Position numbers and translations under genes: made by a program
Shown here: positions 21,541 through 27,990 of the stretch, piece after piece
Layout of the letters: every line of letters begins with the position of its first letter
Numbering within the stretch: position 1 is the stretch's first letter
DNA from: Collinsella sp. TF05-9AC
GTDB lineage: Bacteria > Actinomycetota > Coriobacteriia > Coriobacteriales > Coriobacteriaceae
DNA: 27,990 nucleotides
Direction of reading: 5' to 3'
Assembly (NCBI RefSeq): GCF_003438495.1
Contig: NZ_QSSH01000032.1
Span: forward strand, 463 to 28,452
Notes under the pieces: generated by a model
What the model was told of the DNA's origin: nothing
The model's database searches: none
Seen by the model: the letters and a program-made list of their open reading frames with translations, nothing else

Positions 21541-21696
21541 TGGCAGTGCCGGGCGAATGCCCGTACCACCATTGTCTGGGCGGTCAGAGTACAAAGCGGC
21601 GCAATCGCGATCTTGGTTTTCGATGTCAAACCAATCGCTGACCAAAAGCTGACCAGCCCGTCAAGCTCGTGGCAAGGTTTTGGTCAGCACGTCAGC
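21541..21696 (-). promoter_or_regulatory. Tad operon control region with inverted GCTGACC sites
   Basis: The minus strand has a consensus -35-like TTGACA (21628-21623) but no strong -10 seventeen bases on. Farther upstream GCTGACCAAAA (21637-21647) and its exact inverse TTTTGGTCAGC (21678-21688) form an 11-bp inverted repeat. An additional GCTGACCA (21648-21655) and an inverted GTCAGC (21691-21696) are nearby. Four half-sites in 60 bp look like an operator cluster. A small hairpin CGGGC/GCCCG at about 21550-21563 lies in the leader. Confidence 0.45.
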
Positions 21697-21726
21697 AAAC
21701 TGCATGCTTCAAGGCTTTTCCGCAGC

Positions 21727-21761
21727 AAAAAAGCCGTCTCCCGAACAGTTGGGAGACGGCT
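21727..21761 (-). terminator. Rho-independent terminator of rsgA
   Basis: An 11-bp perfect stem (21751-21761 with 21732-21742), an 8-base loop and TTTTTTG on the minus strand, 18 bases past the rsgA stop. It insulates the Tad operon from rsgA. Confidence 0.9.
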
Positions 21762-21778
21762 GTCATAGGAAAAATCAA

Positions 21779-22963
21779 TTACAGATGGACATCGGGATCG
21801 AGCATTTGGGCGCTCACGCGCATGGATGACGCCAGGTTTTGGAACGTTTCCAGACGCAGGCTGTCGATCTGCCCGGCGTCCTCGGCCTTGCGAACGGCGC
21901 AACCCGGCTCATGGGTATGCGTGCAATCGCCAAATCGGCACGCGCGCGATGCCTCGACAATCTCGGGGAAGGCGCGCGCCAGACCCCGCTCGTGACCCAC
22001 GAGCGGTAGGCTGCGCAGGCCCGGAGCATCGGCGATCACGCCGGCGTCGCCCGGCAGTGCCACCATCACGCGCGCAACGGTAGTGTGACGGCCCTGGTCG
22101 TCGCGTTCGCGCACACCGCCAGTCGCCAACGTATCGTGGCCCAGCAGCGCATTGAGCAGCGTCGACTTGCCGGCACCCGACTCGCCCAGAATCATGGCGC
22201 AGCTCCCGGCAGGCACGCAGGAACGAACCTCGTCCAGGCCGCGCCCCTCGGCAGAGGACGTCACGATCACGCGCACGTCCGGACCCACCAGGCGGCGCAC
22301 GCGGTCCAGATCGCGCTCGAGCTCCTCGGCATCGCAGCGGTCAGCTTTGGTGAGCACCACCACCGGCTCGGCATCGCAGTCGAGCGCCAACACCAGCGAG
22401 CGCGCCACGCGGTCGAGCAGCACCTCGCCGGCGCCGAGCGCCTGCACGATCAGCACGCTATCCACGTTGGAGCAAAGCACCTGACGCTCGCCGCGAGCGC
22501 GTCCGCGCCAACGCTCAAAGCTCGTACGGCGCGGCAGAACGCACTCGATCACGCCCATGTCGTGCCCGGGCGCGCGGCGAACCGCCACGCGGTCGCCCAC
22601 GGCGGGCAGCAGAACCTCATCCTCGCCACGTGACTTGGCAAACCCCACGGCATGCTCGGCACGAAAGGTGTCGTCGGCAGTCGCCACCAGCGGAAACCCG
22701 CGATCCAGGCGCACCACGGCACCAAGTTGCATCTGCTCGGGCTCCTCGGCCTGGGCGCAAAAGTCGTCAAATGCAGCCTGCTGAGCCGCATCGACCGGCA
22801 GGTCATCGAACGCCGGAACATCCTGCAGTGCGTCAAGCCCCGGTACACTCGCCAGCAACTCCTCAGCAGATGCGGGAGCCTCGGTCGCGAGCTTCCGACG
22901 ACGATCGCGCTTAGCCCGCGCCCCCGTCGTCTTTTTCTTCGCCTTAGCCTTAGCCTTGCCCAC
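21779..22963 (-). CDS. rsgA: Ribosome small-subunit GTPase RsgA (YjeQ)
   Basis: Circularly permuted GTPase that checks late 30S maturation and releases RbfA. The 394 residues carry a Lys/Arg-rich extension of about 25 residues (GKAKAKAKKKTTGARAK) and an acidic linker. The OB domain begins at LGAVVRLDRGFPLVA (about 80-94). The permuted G motifs are G4 TKAD (205-208), G1 GESGAGKSTL (260-269) and G3 DAPG (312-315). The zinc site reads CRFGDCTHTHEPGC (342-355). The order G4-G1-G3 is the family signature. GTG 22963 with GGGAGG upstream is chosen because the 28 earlier codons run into the upstream terminator. It is monocistronic, with a terminator downstream. Confidence 0.96.
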   Translation of the reverse strand: MGKAKAKAKKKTTGARAKRDRRRKLATEAPASAEELLASVPGLDALQDVPAFDDLPVDAAQQAAFDDFCAQAEEPEQMQLGAVVRLDRGFPLVATADDTFRAEHAVGFAKSRGEDEVLLPAVGDRVAVRRAPGHDMGVIECVLPRRTSFERWRGRARGERQVLCSNVDSVLIVQALGAGEVLLDRVARSLVLALDCDAEPVVVLTKADRCDAEELERDLDRVRRLVGPDVRVIVTSSAEGRGLDEVRSCVPAGSCAMILGESGAGKSTLLNALLGHDTLATGGVRERDDQGRHTTVARVMVALPGDAGVIADAPGLRSLPLVGHERGLARAFPEIVEASRACRFGDCTHTHEPGCAVRKAEDAGQIDSLRLETFQNLASSMRVSAQMLDPDVHL

Positions 22964-23011
22964 AAGCGCCTCCCAGCACCACAAATCACAACTGAGCAGG
23001 TATTTTAAATC

Positions 23012-23045
23012 AAAAAGAGCTGGCCGGGCAAAGCCCGACCAGCTC
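23012..23045 (-). terminator. Rho-independent terminator after the P-type ATPase
   Basis: A 13-bp stem (GAGCTGGTCGGGC 23045-23033 with GCCCGGCCAGCTC 23029-23017, one G-U pair), a 3-base loop and TTTTTG on the minus strand. It is about 160 bases past the ATPase stop, leaving a 3' UTR with a large palindrome. The rsgA promoter may overlap its T tract (a TAAAAT -10 candidate is visible). Confidence 0.85.
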
Positions 23046-23105
23046 ACAAACTTTCCCTCAGCCCTTTATCATCCGCACAGGAGAAAAGCCAGCAAGGATA
23101 CCGCA

Positions 23106-23194
23106 GGGCCCGCCCCGGGAGTGTTTTCTTATGAGCGATCCCGCAGCGCGAAGCGCGAGGACCAGCGAAGAAGAAAACACGCAGGGGCGGGCCC
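23106..23194. repeat. 89-bp palindromic element in the ATPase 3' UTR
   Basis: Nested inverted arms are present. The outer pair is GGGCCCGCCCC (23106-23116) with GGGGCGGGCCC (23184-23194). The inner pair is GTGTTTTCTT (23121-23130) with AAGAAAACAC (23171-23180). Inside is a further CGCG-AAG-CGCG hairpin (about 23146-23158). There is no T tract and no reading frame. It may be a dispersed palindromic repeat or a 3'-UTR RNA structure. Confidence 0.65.
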
Positions 23195-23206
23195 GGACAG
23201 GTTAAC

Positions 23207-25888
23207 TTACTCTTTCTCCACAGCGCGCATGATCGCCTTGTAGATCTCCATCAGCGGGATGATCAGGAAGGCAAGGCCCAGCGCGGCGACAACGCCCTTG
23301 AGTTCAAGCGTCACGGGACCAAAGAACATCTCGGCAAGCGTCGGCTGCACGGTAACGATCACCGTCAGCACCAGCGCCAGCGCGGCAGAGGCCCACAGCC
23401 ACTTGTTCTGCTTCTTCATGCTAAACAGCGACGCACGACGGCTGCGCATATTGAAGCAGTGGAAGATCTCGACCATGTTGAGCGTGATGAAGGCCATCAT
23501 CACGCCTTCCTCGTCGGCATTGCCGGCGATCATATCGGCGATGTGGATGTAGCCCATGTCAAAGTACACGCCCACAAAGAAGCTCGCCAGCACCAGCACG
23601 GTGATGATCAGGCCCTGGACCACGCAGTCCAGGCCCATGTTACCGGCAAAGACGCCGTCTTTGGCGTTGCGCGGCTTGCGCTTCATGATGTCGCCCTCGG
23701 CGTCCTCCATACCCAGCGCGAGCGCGGGGAAGCAGTCGGTAACCAGGTTCACCCACAGCAGCTGCACCGGCTGGAAGATGGTAAAGCCGATGAGCGTGGC
23801 AATAAACACCGAGAATACCTCGGCAAGGTTGGCCGAAAGCAGGAACTGGATGACCTTGCGGATGTTGTCGTAGATGCGGCGACCCTCTTCGCAAGCACCG
23901 ATGATGGTGGCGAAGTTGTCGTCGGCGAGCACCATGTCGGCGACGTTCTTGGTGACGTCGGTACCGGTGATACCCATGCCCACGCCGATGTCGGCACGTT
24001 TGATGGACGGGGCGTCGTTGACGCCGTCACCCGTCATGGCCACGATCTGGTCGCGCGACTTCCAGGCCTCGACGATGCGGGTCTTGTGCTCGGGCTGGAC
24101 GCGGGCGTACACGCCGTAGTCCTCGATGTGCGCGTCGAGTTCCTCGTCGCTCATGCGATCGAGGTCGGCACCGGTGATGGCATGGCTGCGATCGGTGACG
24201 ATTCCCAGCTGCTTGGCAATGGCCACGGCGGTGTCGATATGGTCGCCCGTGATCATGACGGTGCGAATACCGGCGTCGTGGGCCTCGCGGATGGCGTCGG
24301 CGACCTCGGGGCGGACAGGGTCAATCATGCCGGACAGGCCGCAGAAGACCAGGTCGTGCTCGAGCGCAGCGGGGCTGCAGTCGCTCGGGACCTCGGTGTA
24401 GGTGCGGCTTGCCAGCGCCAGCACGCGCAGAGCCTCGTCGGCCATGGCCTTGTTGGCGGCCACGAGCTCGGCGCGACGCTCCTCGGTCAGCGGGACGACC
24501 TTTTCGCCCTCGTAGATATGGGTGCACAGGCCGATTACCACGTCGGGCGCGCCCTTGGTGTACTGCTCGTACTCGCCATCCAGGGTCTCGACGACCACGG
24601 ACATCATCTTGCGACCCGAGTCAAACGGGGCCTCGCCCACGCGCGGGTGCTCGGCAGTCAGGCCGGTGAGACCAGCCTTGCCGGCGTCGTTGACGAGCGC
24701 GCACTCGGTCGGCTCGCCCACGGCCTCGCCCAGCTCCTCGTCCCACTGGGCATCGGAGCAAAGGGCCATACCGGCCAGGAACTTTTCCTTAGGCGCAGCG
24801 AGCTCGTGCTTGACGACGGTCATCTTGTTCTGGGTGAGGGTACCGGTCTTGTCGGAGCAAATAGTCTGCGTGCAGCCGAGGGTCTCGACGGCAGAGAGCT
24901 TGCGGATAATCGCCTGGCGCTTGGCCATCTTGGTCACGCCGAGCGACAGCACGATGGTCACGACGGCGACCAGGCCCTCGGGGATGGCAGCGACGGCGAG
25001 CGAGACGGCGACCATAAAGGTGTCGAGCAAGGCAGTCGGATCGGTAAGGACGTTGCCCACGCCGTGGCGGAGGATATCGACGCCAAAGATCACGACGCAG
25101 ATGACGATCACCATAATGGTGAGGATGCGGCTGAGCTCGGCAAGCTTCACCTGCAGCGGCGTAAGCTCTTCCTTGGCCTCGGCCAGGGCGCCGGCGATCT
25201 TGCCCATCTCGGTATCCATGCCGGTACCGACCACGACGGCGCGGCCGCGGCCGTACACCACGGTAGAGCCCATGTAGCACATGTTCTTGCGGTCGCCGAG
25301 CGGCACGTCATCGGTGCCTGCGGCAAGCTCGATCACGTTGGCGTGCTTCTCTACGGGCACGGACTCGCCGGTGAGTGCGGCCTCTTCGATCTTCATCGTG
25401 GCGCTCTCGAGCACGCGGCAGTCGGCCGGGACGGAGTCGCCCGCCTCGAGCATGATCACGTCGCCGGGCACGAGCTCGGCGCTCGGCAGGTGCACGAGCT
25501 TGCCGTCGCGCAGTACCTTGGACTGCGCCGCGCTCATCTCCTGCAGGGCCTCGAGGGCCTCCTCGCTCTTGGCTTCCTGGACCACGCCCAGCACCGAGTT
25601 GACGATAACGACGAACATGATGATGACGACATCGGCAAAGTCGGGCTCGCCCTTGACCATGCCCGTGAGCGCGCTGATGATGGCGGCAACGATCAGCATG
25701 ATGACCATGGGGTCGGCCATCTGCTCAAAGAAACGCTTCCACAGCGGCGTCTTCTCGGCTTCCTCGAGCTTGTTAGGGCCTGTCTTGGCGAGGCGCGACG
25801 ACGCCTCGTCGTTGCTCAGGCCGAGGTTCTCATCGACGCCCTGGTCGCTGAGCACCTCCGCCGCGGCGGACAGGTATTCCTTTTGCAT
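23207..25888 (-). CDS. Calcium-translocating P-type ATPase (P2A/PMCA-like)
   Basis: ATP-driven cation pump, probably Ca2+ export, in the cytoplasmic membrane. The 893 residues start with a cation-ATPase N-terminal domain (NEASSRLAKTGPNKLEEA-like). Two helices and the actuator domain with LTGESVPVEK follow. Helix 4 carries the PEGL motif (AAIPEGLVAVVT), the ion-binding signature of type II pumps. The phosphorylation loop DKTGTLTQNKM has its Asp near residue 345. KGAPDVV is the nucleotide-binding Lys motif and TGDGVNDAPSIK is the hinge. Six C-terminal helices finish the pump. ATG 25888 is preceded by GGAGGGG, which is partly locked in a leader hairpin. PMCA versus SERCA type cannot be settled by eye. 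Confidence 0.93.
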   Translation of the reverse strand: MQKEYLSAAAEVLSDQGVDENLGLSNDEASSRLAKTGPNKLEEAEKTPLWKRFFEQMADPMVIMLIVAAIISALTGMVKGEPDFADVVIIMFVVIVNSVLGVVQEAKSEEALEALQEMSAAQSKVLRDGKLVHLPSAELVPGDVIMLEAGDSVPADCRVLESATMKIEEAALTGESVPVEKHANVIELAAGTDDVPLGDRKNMCYMGSTVVYGRGRAVVVGTGMDTEMGKIAGALAEAKEELTPLQVKLAELSRILTIMVIVICVVIFGVDILRHGVGNVLTDPTALLDTFMVAVSLAVAAIPEGLVAVVTIVLSLGVTKMAKRQAIIRKLSAVETLGCTQTICSDKTGTLTQNKMTVVKHELAAPKEKFLAGMALCSDAQWDEELGEAVGEPTECALVNDAGKAGLTGLTAEHPRVGEAPFDSGRKMMSVVVETLDGEYEQYTKGAPDVVIGLCTHIYEGEKVVPLTEERRAELVAANKAMADEALRVLALASRTYTEVPSDCSPAALEHDLVFCGLSGMIDPVRPEVADAIREAHDAGIRTVMITGDHIDTAVAIAKQLGIVTDRSHAITGADLDRMSDEELDAHIEDYGVYARVQPEHKTRIVEAWKSRDQIVAMTGDGVNDAPSIKRADIGVGMGITGTDVTKNVADMVLADDNFATIIGACEEGRRIYDNIRKVIQFLLSANLAEVFSVFIATLIGFTIFQPVQLLWVNLVTDCFPALALGMEDAEGDIMKRKPRNAKDGVFAGNMGLDCVVQGLIITVLVLASFFVGVYFDMGYIHIADMIAGNADEEGVMMAFITLNMVEIFHCFNMRSRRASLFSMKKQNKWLWASAALALVLTVIVTVQPTLAEMFFGPVTLELKGVVAALGLAFLIIPLMEIYKAIMRAVEKE

Positions 25889-26000
25889 ATAGAGTCCCCT
25901 CCTGGGATTCGGGCCACTCAGCAGATTGATGCCCGATCATAATTCCCAGGAGAAGGGCAAGGGCTCATCAAGGCTGCCGTGCTGAGCGGCAGTTGATAGT
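25889..26000 (-). promoter_or_regulatory. Structured ATPase leader with SD-sequestering hairpin and loop-loop pairing
   Basis: In the predicted 5' leader two hairpins form. H1 (25997-25967) has stem CTGCCG/CGGCAG extended by ATCAA/TTGAT, with 7-base loop CTCAGCA. H2 (25952-25899) has outer stem CTCCTGGGA/TCCCAGGAG, whose second strand is part of the ribosome site, and an inner stem CGGGC/GCCCG. The H2 apical loop contains TGCTGAG, the exact complement of the H1 loop. CATCAA in the same loop also complements TTGATG at the base of H1. This would allow a kissing-loop fold or an alternative 13-bp pairing. Confidence 0.55.
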
Positions 26001-26006
26001 GGAGCT

Positions 26007-26052
26007 ATGGTACCCCAAAGCAGCGCGTCTAGCCAAAACATTCCAATTGGAA
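26007..26052 (-). promoter_or_regulatory. Putative ATPase promoter and upstream palindrome
   Basis: On the minus strand -35 TTGGCT (26036-26031), 18 bases, -10 TACCAT (26012-26007). Initiation about seven bases on would start the RNA right before hairpin H1. A perfect 12-bp palindrome TTCCAATTGGAA (26041-26052) sits just upstream of the -35 and could bind a regulator. Confidence 0.4.
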
Positions 26053-26235
26053 ACACGGCTCGAGTGCAACGATGCAGACCGTGTGATGCTCAATATTGAT
26101 AAAACGTTTTTTCTTCGGCGCATCGTCAAACTGAAATATCGCCCAGATAGCAGCGGTCAGAACGGTTGGTAAAGTTTTTGCATATACCGTTTTTCCGCAA
26201 AAAATGAACTTCTAATTCGGCATACGGTCGATTTT
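26053..26235. other. Non-coding spacer between ATPase and pyk promoters
   Basis: About 180 bp of AT-richer sequence with poly-T and poly-A runs (26105-26112, 26190-26205). I find no gene, and only the direct repeat near its right end (see pyk promoter) is noteworthy. Confidence 0.5.
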
Positions 26236-26266
26236 TTGGGGTATTCGGTCGCCATTTCGTTATAAT
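26222..26266 (+). promoter_or_regulatory. pyk promoter with tandem CGGTCG repeats
   Basis: A consensus -10 TATAAT lies at 26261-26266. The -35 is weak (TTGGGG at 26236-26241, spacer 19). Two direct repeats ATACGGTCG (26222-26230) and ATTCGGTCG (26243-26251) are 21 bp apart, that is on the same face of the helix, flanking the -35. They may be an activator or repressor site. Confidence 0.5.
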
Positions 26267-26329
26267 CATCTCAGTTTTATTTCTTATGGTTTATCTATCA
26301 GCGCAAGACGATGTCAGATGGAGGTCTGA

Positions 26330-27790
26330 ATGTACAAGCGCACCAAGATTGTATGCACCATGGGTCCCGCCTGCGATAGCGACGAGACCATCCGCGAGAT
26401 GATCAAGGCGGGCATGAACGTCGCCCGTTTTAACTTCTCGCACGGCTCCTACGACGAGCACCACGGTCGCATCGAGCGCGTCCGCCGTATTTCCAAGGAG
26501 CTCGGCATGCCCGTCGGCATCCTGCTCGACACCAAGGGCCCCGAGGTCCGCACCGGCCTTTTGGTCGATGGCAAGAAGGTTGCCGTCAAGACCGGCGACA
26601 AGATCGTCGTCACCGCTCAGCCCACGTCCGAGGATTTCCACGGCACCGCTGAGCACATCTCCCTCGACTACCTGGCTCTGCCCTCCGAGGTCGAGAAGGG
26701 CTCCCTCATCCTGATCGATGACGGCCTGGTTGCCCTCGAGGTCGAGTCCGTCGATGGCCAGGACATGACCTGCGTCGTTAAGAACGACGGCCTGATCGGC
26801 GAGCGCAAGGGCGTCAACATGCCCAACGTCAACATCTCGCTGCCCGCCATCACCGAGCGCGATCGTCAGGACATCCTCTTTGGCCTGACCGAGAACATCG
26901 ACTACATCGCCGCTTCCTTCATCCGTGACGGCGAGTCCGTCCGCGGCATCCGCGAGCTTTGCCGCGAGAACGGCGGCGAGCACGTGACGATCTTCCCGAA
27001 GATCGAGTGCGCCCTGGGCGTCGAGAACTTCGACGAGATCCTCGAGGCTTCCGATGGCATCATGGTCGCCCGTGGCGACCTGGGCATCGAGATCAAGCCC
27101 GAGCTCGTTCCCCACATCCAGAAGGAGATCATCGCCAAGTGCAACGCGGCCTACAAGCCCGTCATCACCGCTACGCAGATGCTCGACTCCATGCAGCAGA
27201 ATCCGCGCCCGACGCGCGCCGAGGTTGCCGACGTTGCTAACGCCATCTACGACGGCACCGACGCCGTTATGCTTTCCGGCGAGTCCGCTGCCGGCAAGTA
27301 CCCGGTCGAGGCCGTCAAGATGCAGGCCAGCATCGCTCTCGAGACCGAGAAGTACCTCCCGGCCCACGCTCCGCTCGAGGTTCCGGCCGATGCTCACGGC
27401 ACCCGCGTCGTCAACAACGTTGTGGGTATGTCCGCTGTGAACATGGCTACCACCGTTGGCGCCAAGTGCATCACCGTGCCGACGACCACCGGTCGTACCG
27501 CTCGCCTGATCTCGCACTTCCGTCCCAACATGCCGATCTGCGCGTTCTCCCGCCACGAGTGGGCCGTCCAGCAGATGATCATGTACTGGGGCGTTATCCC
27601 GCACCAGGCCGAGATTACCCAGGGCACCGTCAACGGCACGATCGTCAAGGCGATCGAGACCGCTAAGGAGCTCGGCTACGTCGAGGCCGGCGACCTGACC
27701 GTCGCTACCGCCGGCGATCCCCGCATGAGCGTCCAGCTCGAGGACAAGGTCTCCTCGACCAACGTCGCTTACGTCGCTCAGGTGCGCTAA
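26330..27790 (+). CDS. pyk: Pyruvate kinase
   Basis: Converts phosphoenolpyruvate and ADP to pyruvate and ATP, the last step of glycolysis. The 486 residues start MYKRTKIVCTMGPACDS and include NFSHGSYDEH and LLDTKGPEVRTG in the A domain. The B-domain lid is about residues 70-170. The catalytic KIECALGVENFDEI follows at about residue 225, then MVARGDLGIEI and TATQMLDSM. The C domain is TTTGRTARLISHFRP. There is no extra C-terminal PEP-utiliser domain. ATG 26330 has GGAGGT four bases before it. Codon use is strongly biased to C-ending codons, more so than in neighbouring genes, which fits high expression. It is monocistronic with a strong terminator. Confidence 0.98.
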   Translation: MYKRTKIVCTMGPACDSDETIREMIKAGMNVARFNFSHGSYDEHHGRIERVRRISKELGMPVGILLDTKGPEVRTGLLVDGKKVAVKTGDKIVVTAQPTSEDFHGTAEHISLDYLALPSEVEKGSLILIDDGLVALEVESVDGQDMTCVVKNDGLIGERKGVNMPNVNISLPAITERDRQDILFGLTENIDYIAASFIRDGESVRGIRELCRENGGEHVTIFPKIECALGVENFDEILEASDGIMVARGDLGIEIKPELVPHIQKEIIAKCNAAYKPVITATQMLDSMQQNPRPTRAEVADVANAIYDGTDAVMLSGESAAGKYPVEAVKMQASIALETEKYLPAHAPLEVPADAHGTRVVNNVVGMSAVNMATTVGAKCITVPTTTGRTARLISHFRPNMPICAFSRHEWAVQQMIMYWGVIPHQAEITQGTVNGTIVKAIETAKELGYVEAGDLTVATAGDPRMSVQLEDKVSSTNVAYVAQVR

Positions 27791-27818
27791 GTCGTACTTG
27801 CAAGCAGGTTTGCATTGC

Positions 27819-27855
27819 AAAGGGCCCGGAAGGCATTGCCTTTCGGGCCCTTTTT
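27819..27855 (+). terminator. Rho-independent terminator of pyk
   Basis: AAAGGGCCCG (27819-27828) pairs with CGGGCCCTTT (27844-27853). A second inner stem AAGGC/GCCTT (27830-27841) lies inside, and the arm ends in TTTTT on the plus strand, 29 bases past the pyk stop. Confidence 0.9.
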
Positions 27856-27990
27856 CTGTGCACCGATGCCTACCGCACGACATGGCACGCACCCATTTCA
27901 TTACCAAAAGCGCGAAATCCGCCCTCCGAGGCCCAAAAAATAAGGCTCTGTTAGACCAGGATTGACATGCCGACCTGCCGGCTATCTCGC
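27856..27990. other. Right-end intergenic sequence, no gene seen
   Basis: I find no coding sequence. A short GC-rich stretch CCGCCCTCCGAGG (27919-27931) and GGCTCTGTTAGAC (27943-27955) could be the edge of a repeat or insertion sequence that continues outside the window, but this cannot be shown here. Confidence 0.3.

Noticed and set aside
23459..25942. 827-codon plus-strand open frame
   Set aside because: Antisense to the P-type ATPase, whose catalytic motifs are all present; a low-complexity His/Asp/Gly-rich shadow.
26291..27907. 538-codon minus-strand open frame
   Set aside because: Antisense to pyk and runs through its terminator and promoter.
27943..27990. Possible insertion-sequence end (GGCTCTGTTAGAC) at the right edge
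   Set aside because: Only one end could lie here, with no transposase or inverted partner in view; cannot be supported.

Overview
The window looks like chromosome of a high-GC, Gram-positive, gut-type actinobacterium of the class Coriobacteriia, most like Collinsella. This is an inference from base composition, codon use, strong AGGAGG-type ribosome sites, a monoderm-style Tad pilus locus without an outer-membrane secretin, and the mix of housekeeping genes. No 16S rRNA or other decisive marker is present. Nearly every gene is on the minus strand. The exceptions are pyk at the right end and a 57-codon membrane-protein gene at 2240-2413.

Layout, left to right. (1) 1-845: a tRNA-linked repeat, tRNA-Arg(ACG), and a small unknown gene with a near-consensus LexA box in its promoter. 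(2) 845-3341: serS, the divergent small membrane protein, a fold-back element with a very strong terminator, and proC. (3) 3415-5347: an SPFH/HIR-like membrane protein overlapping the rlmH ribosome site, a MITE-like inverted-repeat element, and tRNA-Leu(CAG). (4) 5348-10840: tatD family, rsmA, metG, rsmI, and a GH5-like protein that has lost its acid/base glutamate. (5) 10841-12283: a partly duplicated and disrupted tRNA-Phe unit, tRNA-Phe(GAA), an RHH antitoxin-like gene preceded by what looks like the stump of a partner gene, and a DUF192 gene. (6) 11924-21526: a compact Tad pilus operon, read leftwards as cpaB-tadZ-tadA-tadB-tadC-flp-unknown-three or four TadE/TadG-like genes-DUF192, with start/stop overlaps almost throughout. 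(7) 21779-27856: rsgA, a Ca2+-type P-type ATPase with an elaborate leader, and pyk with its terminator.

How the genes fit together. The Tad genes form one assembly machine: TadZ localises it, TadA powers it, TadB/TadC are the inner-membrane platform, Flp is the major pilin, and the TadE/G-like proteins are pseudopilins or pilus-associated proteins. The prepilin peptidase needed to mature Flp is not in the window. The 9772-5348 group and rsgA/rlmH/serS/metG serve translation and ribosome biogenesis (rRNA methylation, aminoacylation, 30S maturation).

The most interesting signal is the 112-nt leader of the ATPase at about 25889-26000. A first hairpin has a 7-nt apical loop that is perfectly complementary to part of the apical loop of a second hairpin, and the second hairpin's stem sequesters the Shine-Dalgarno sequence. 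This looks like an undescribed kissing-loop translational switch on a cation pump. Also notable are the SOS-type promoter on the unknown gene, the GH5 pseudoenzyme, and the two tRNA-linked palindromic elements.
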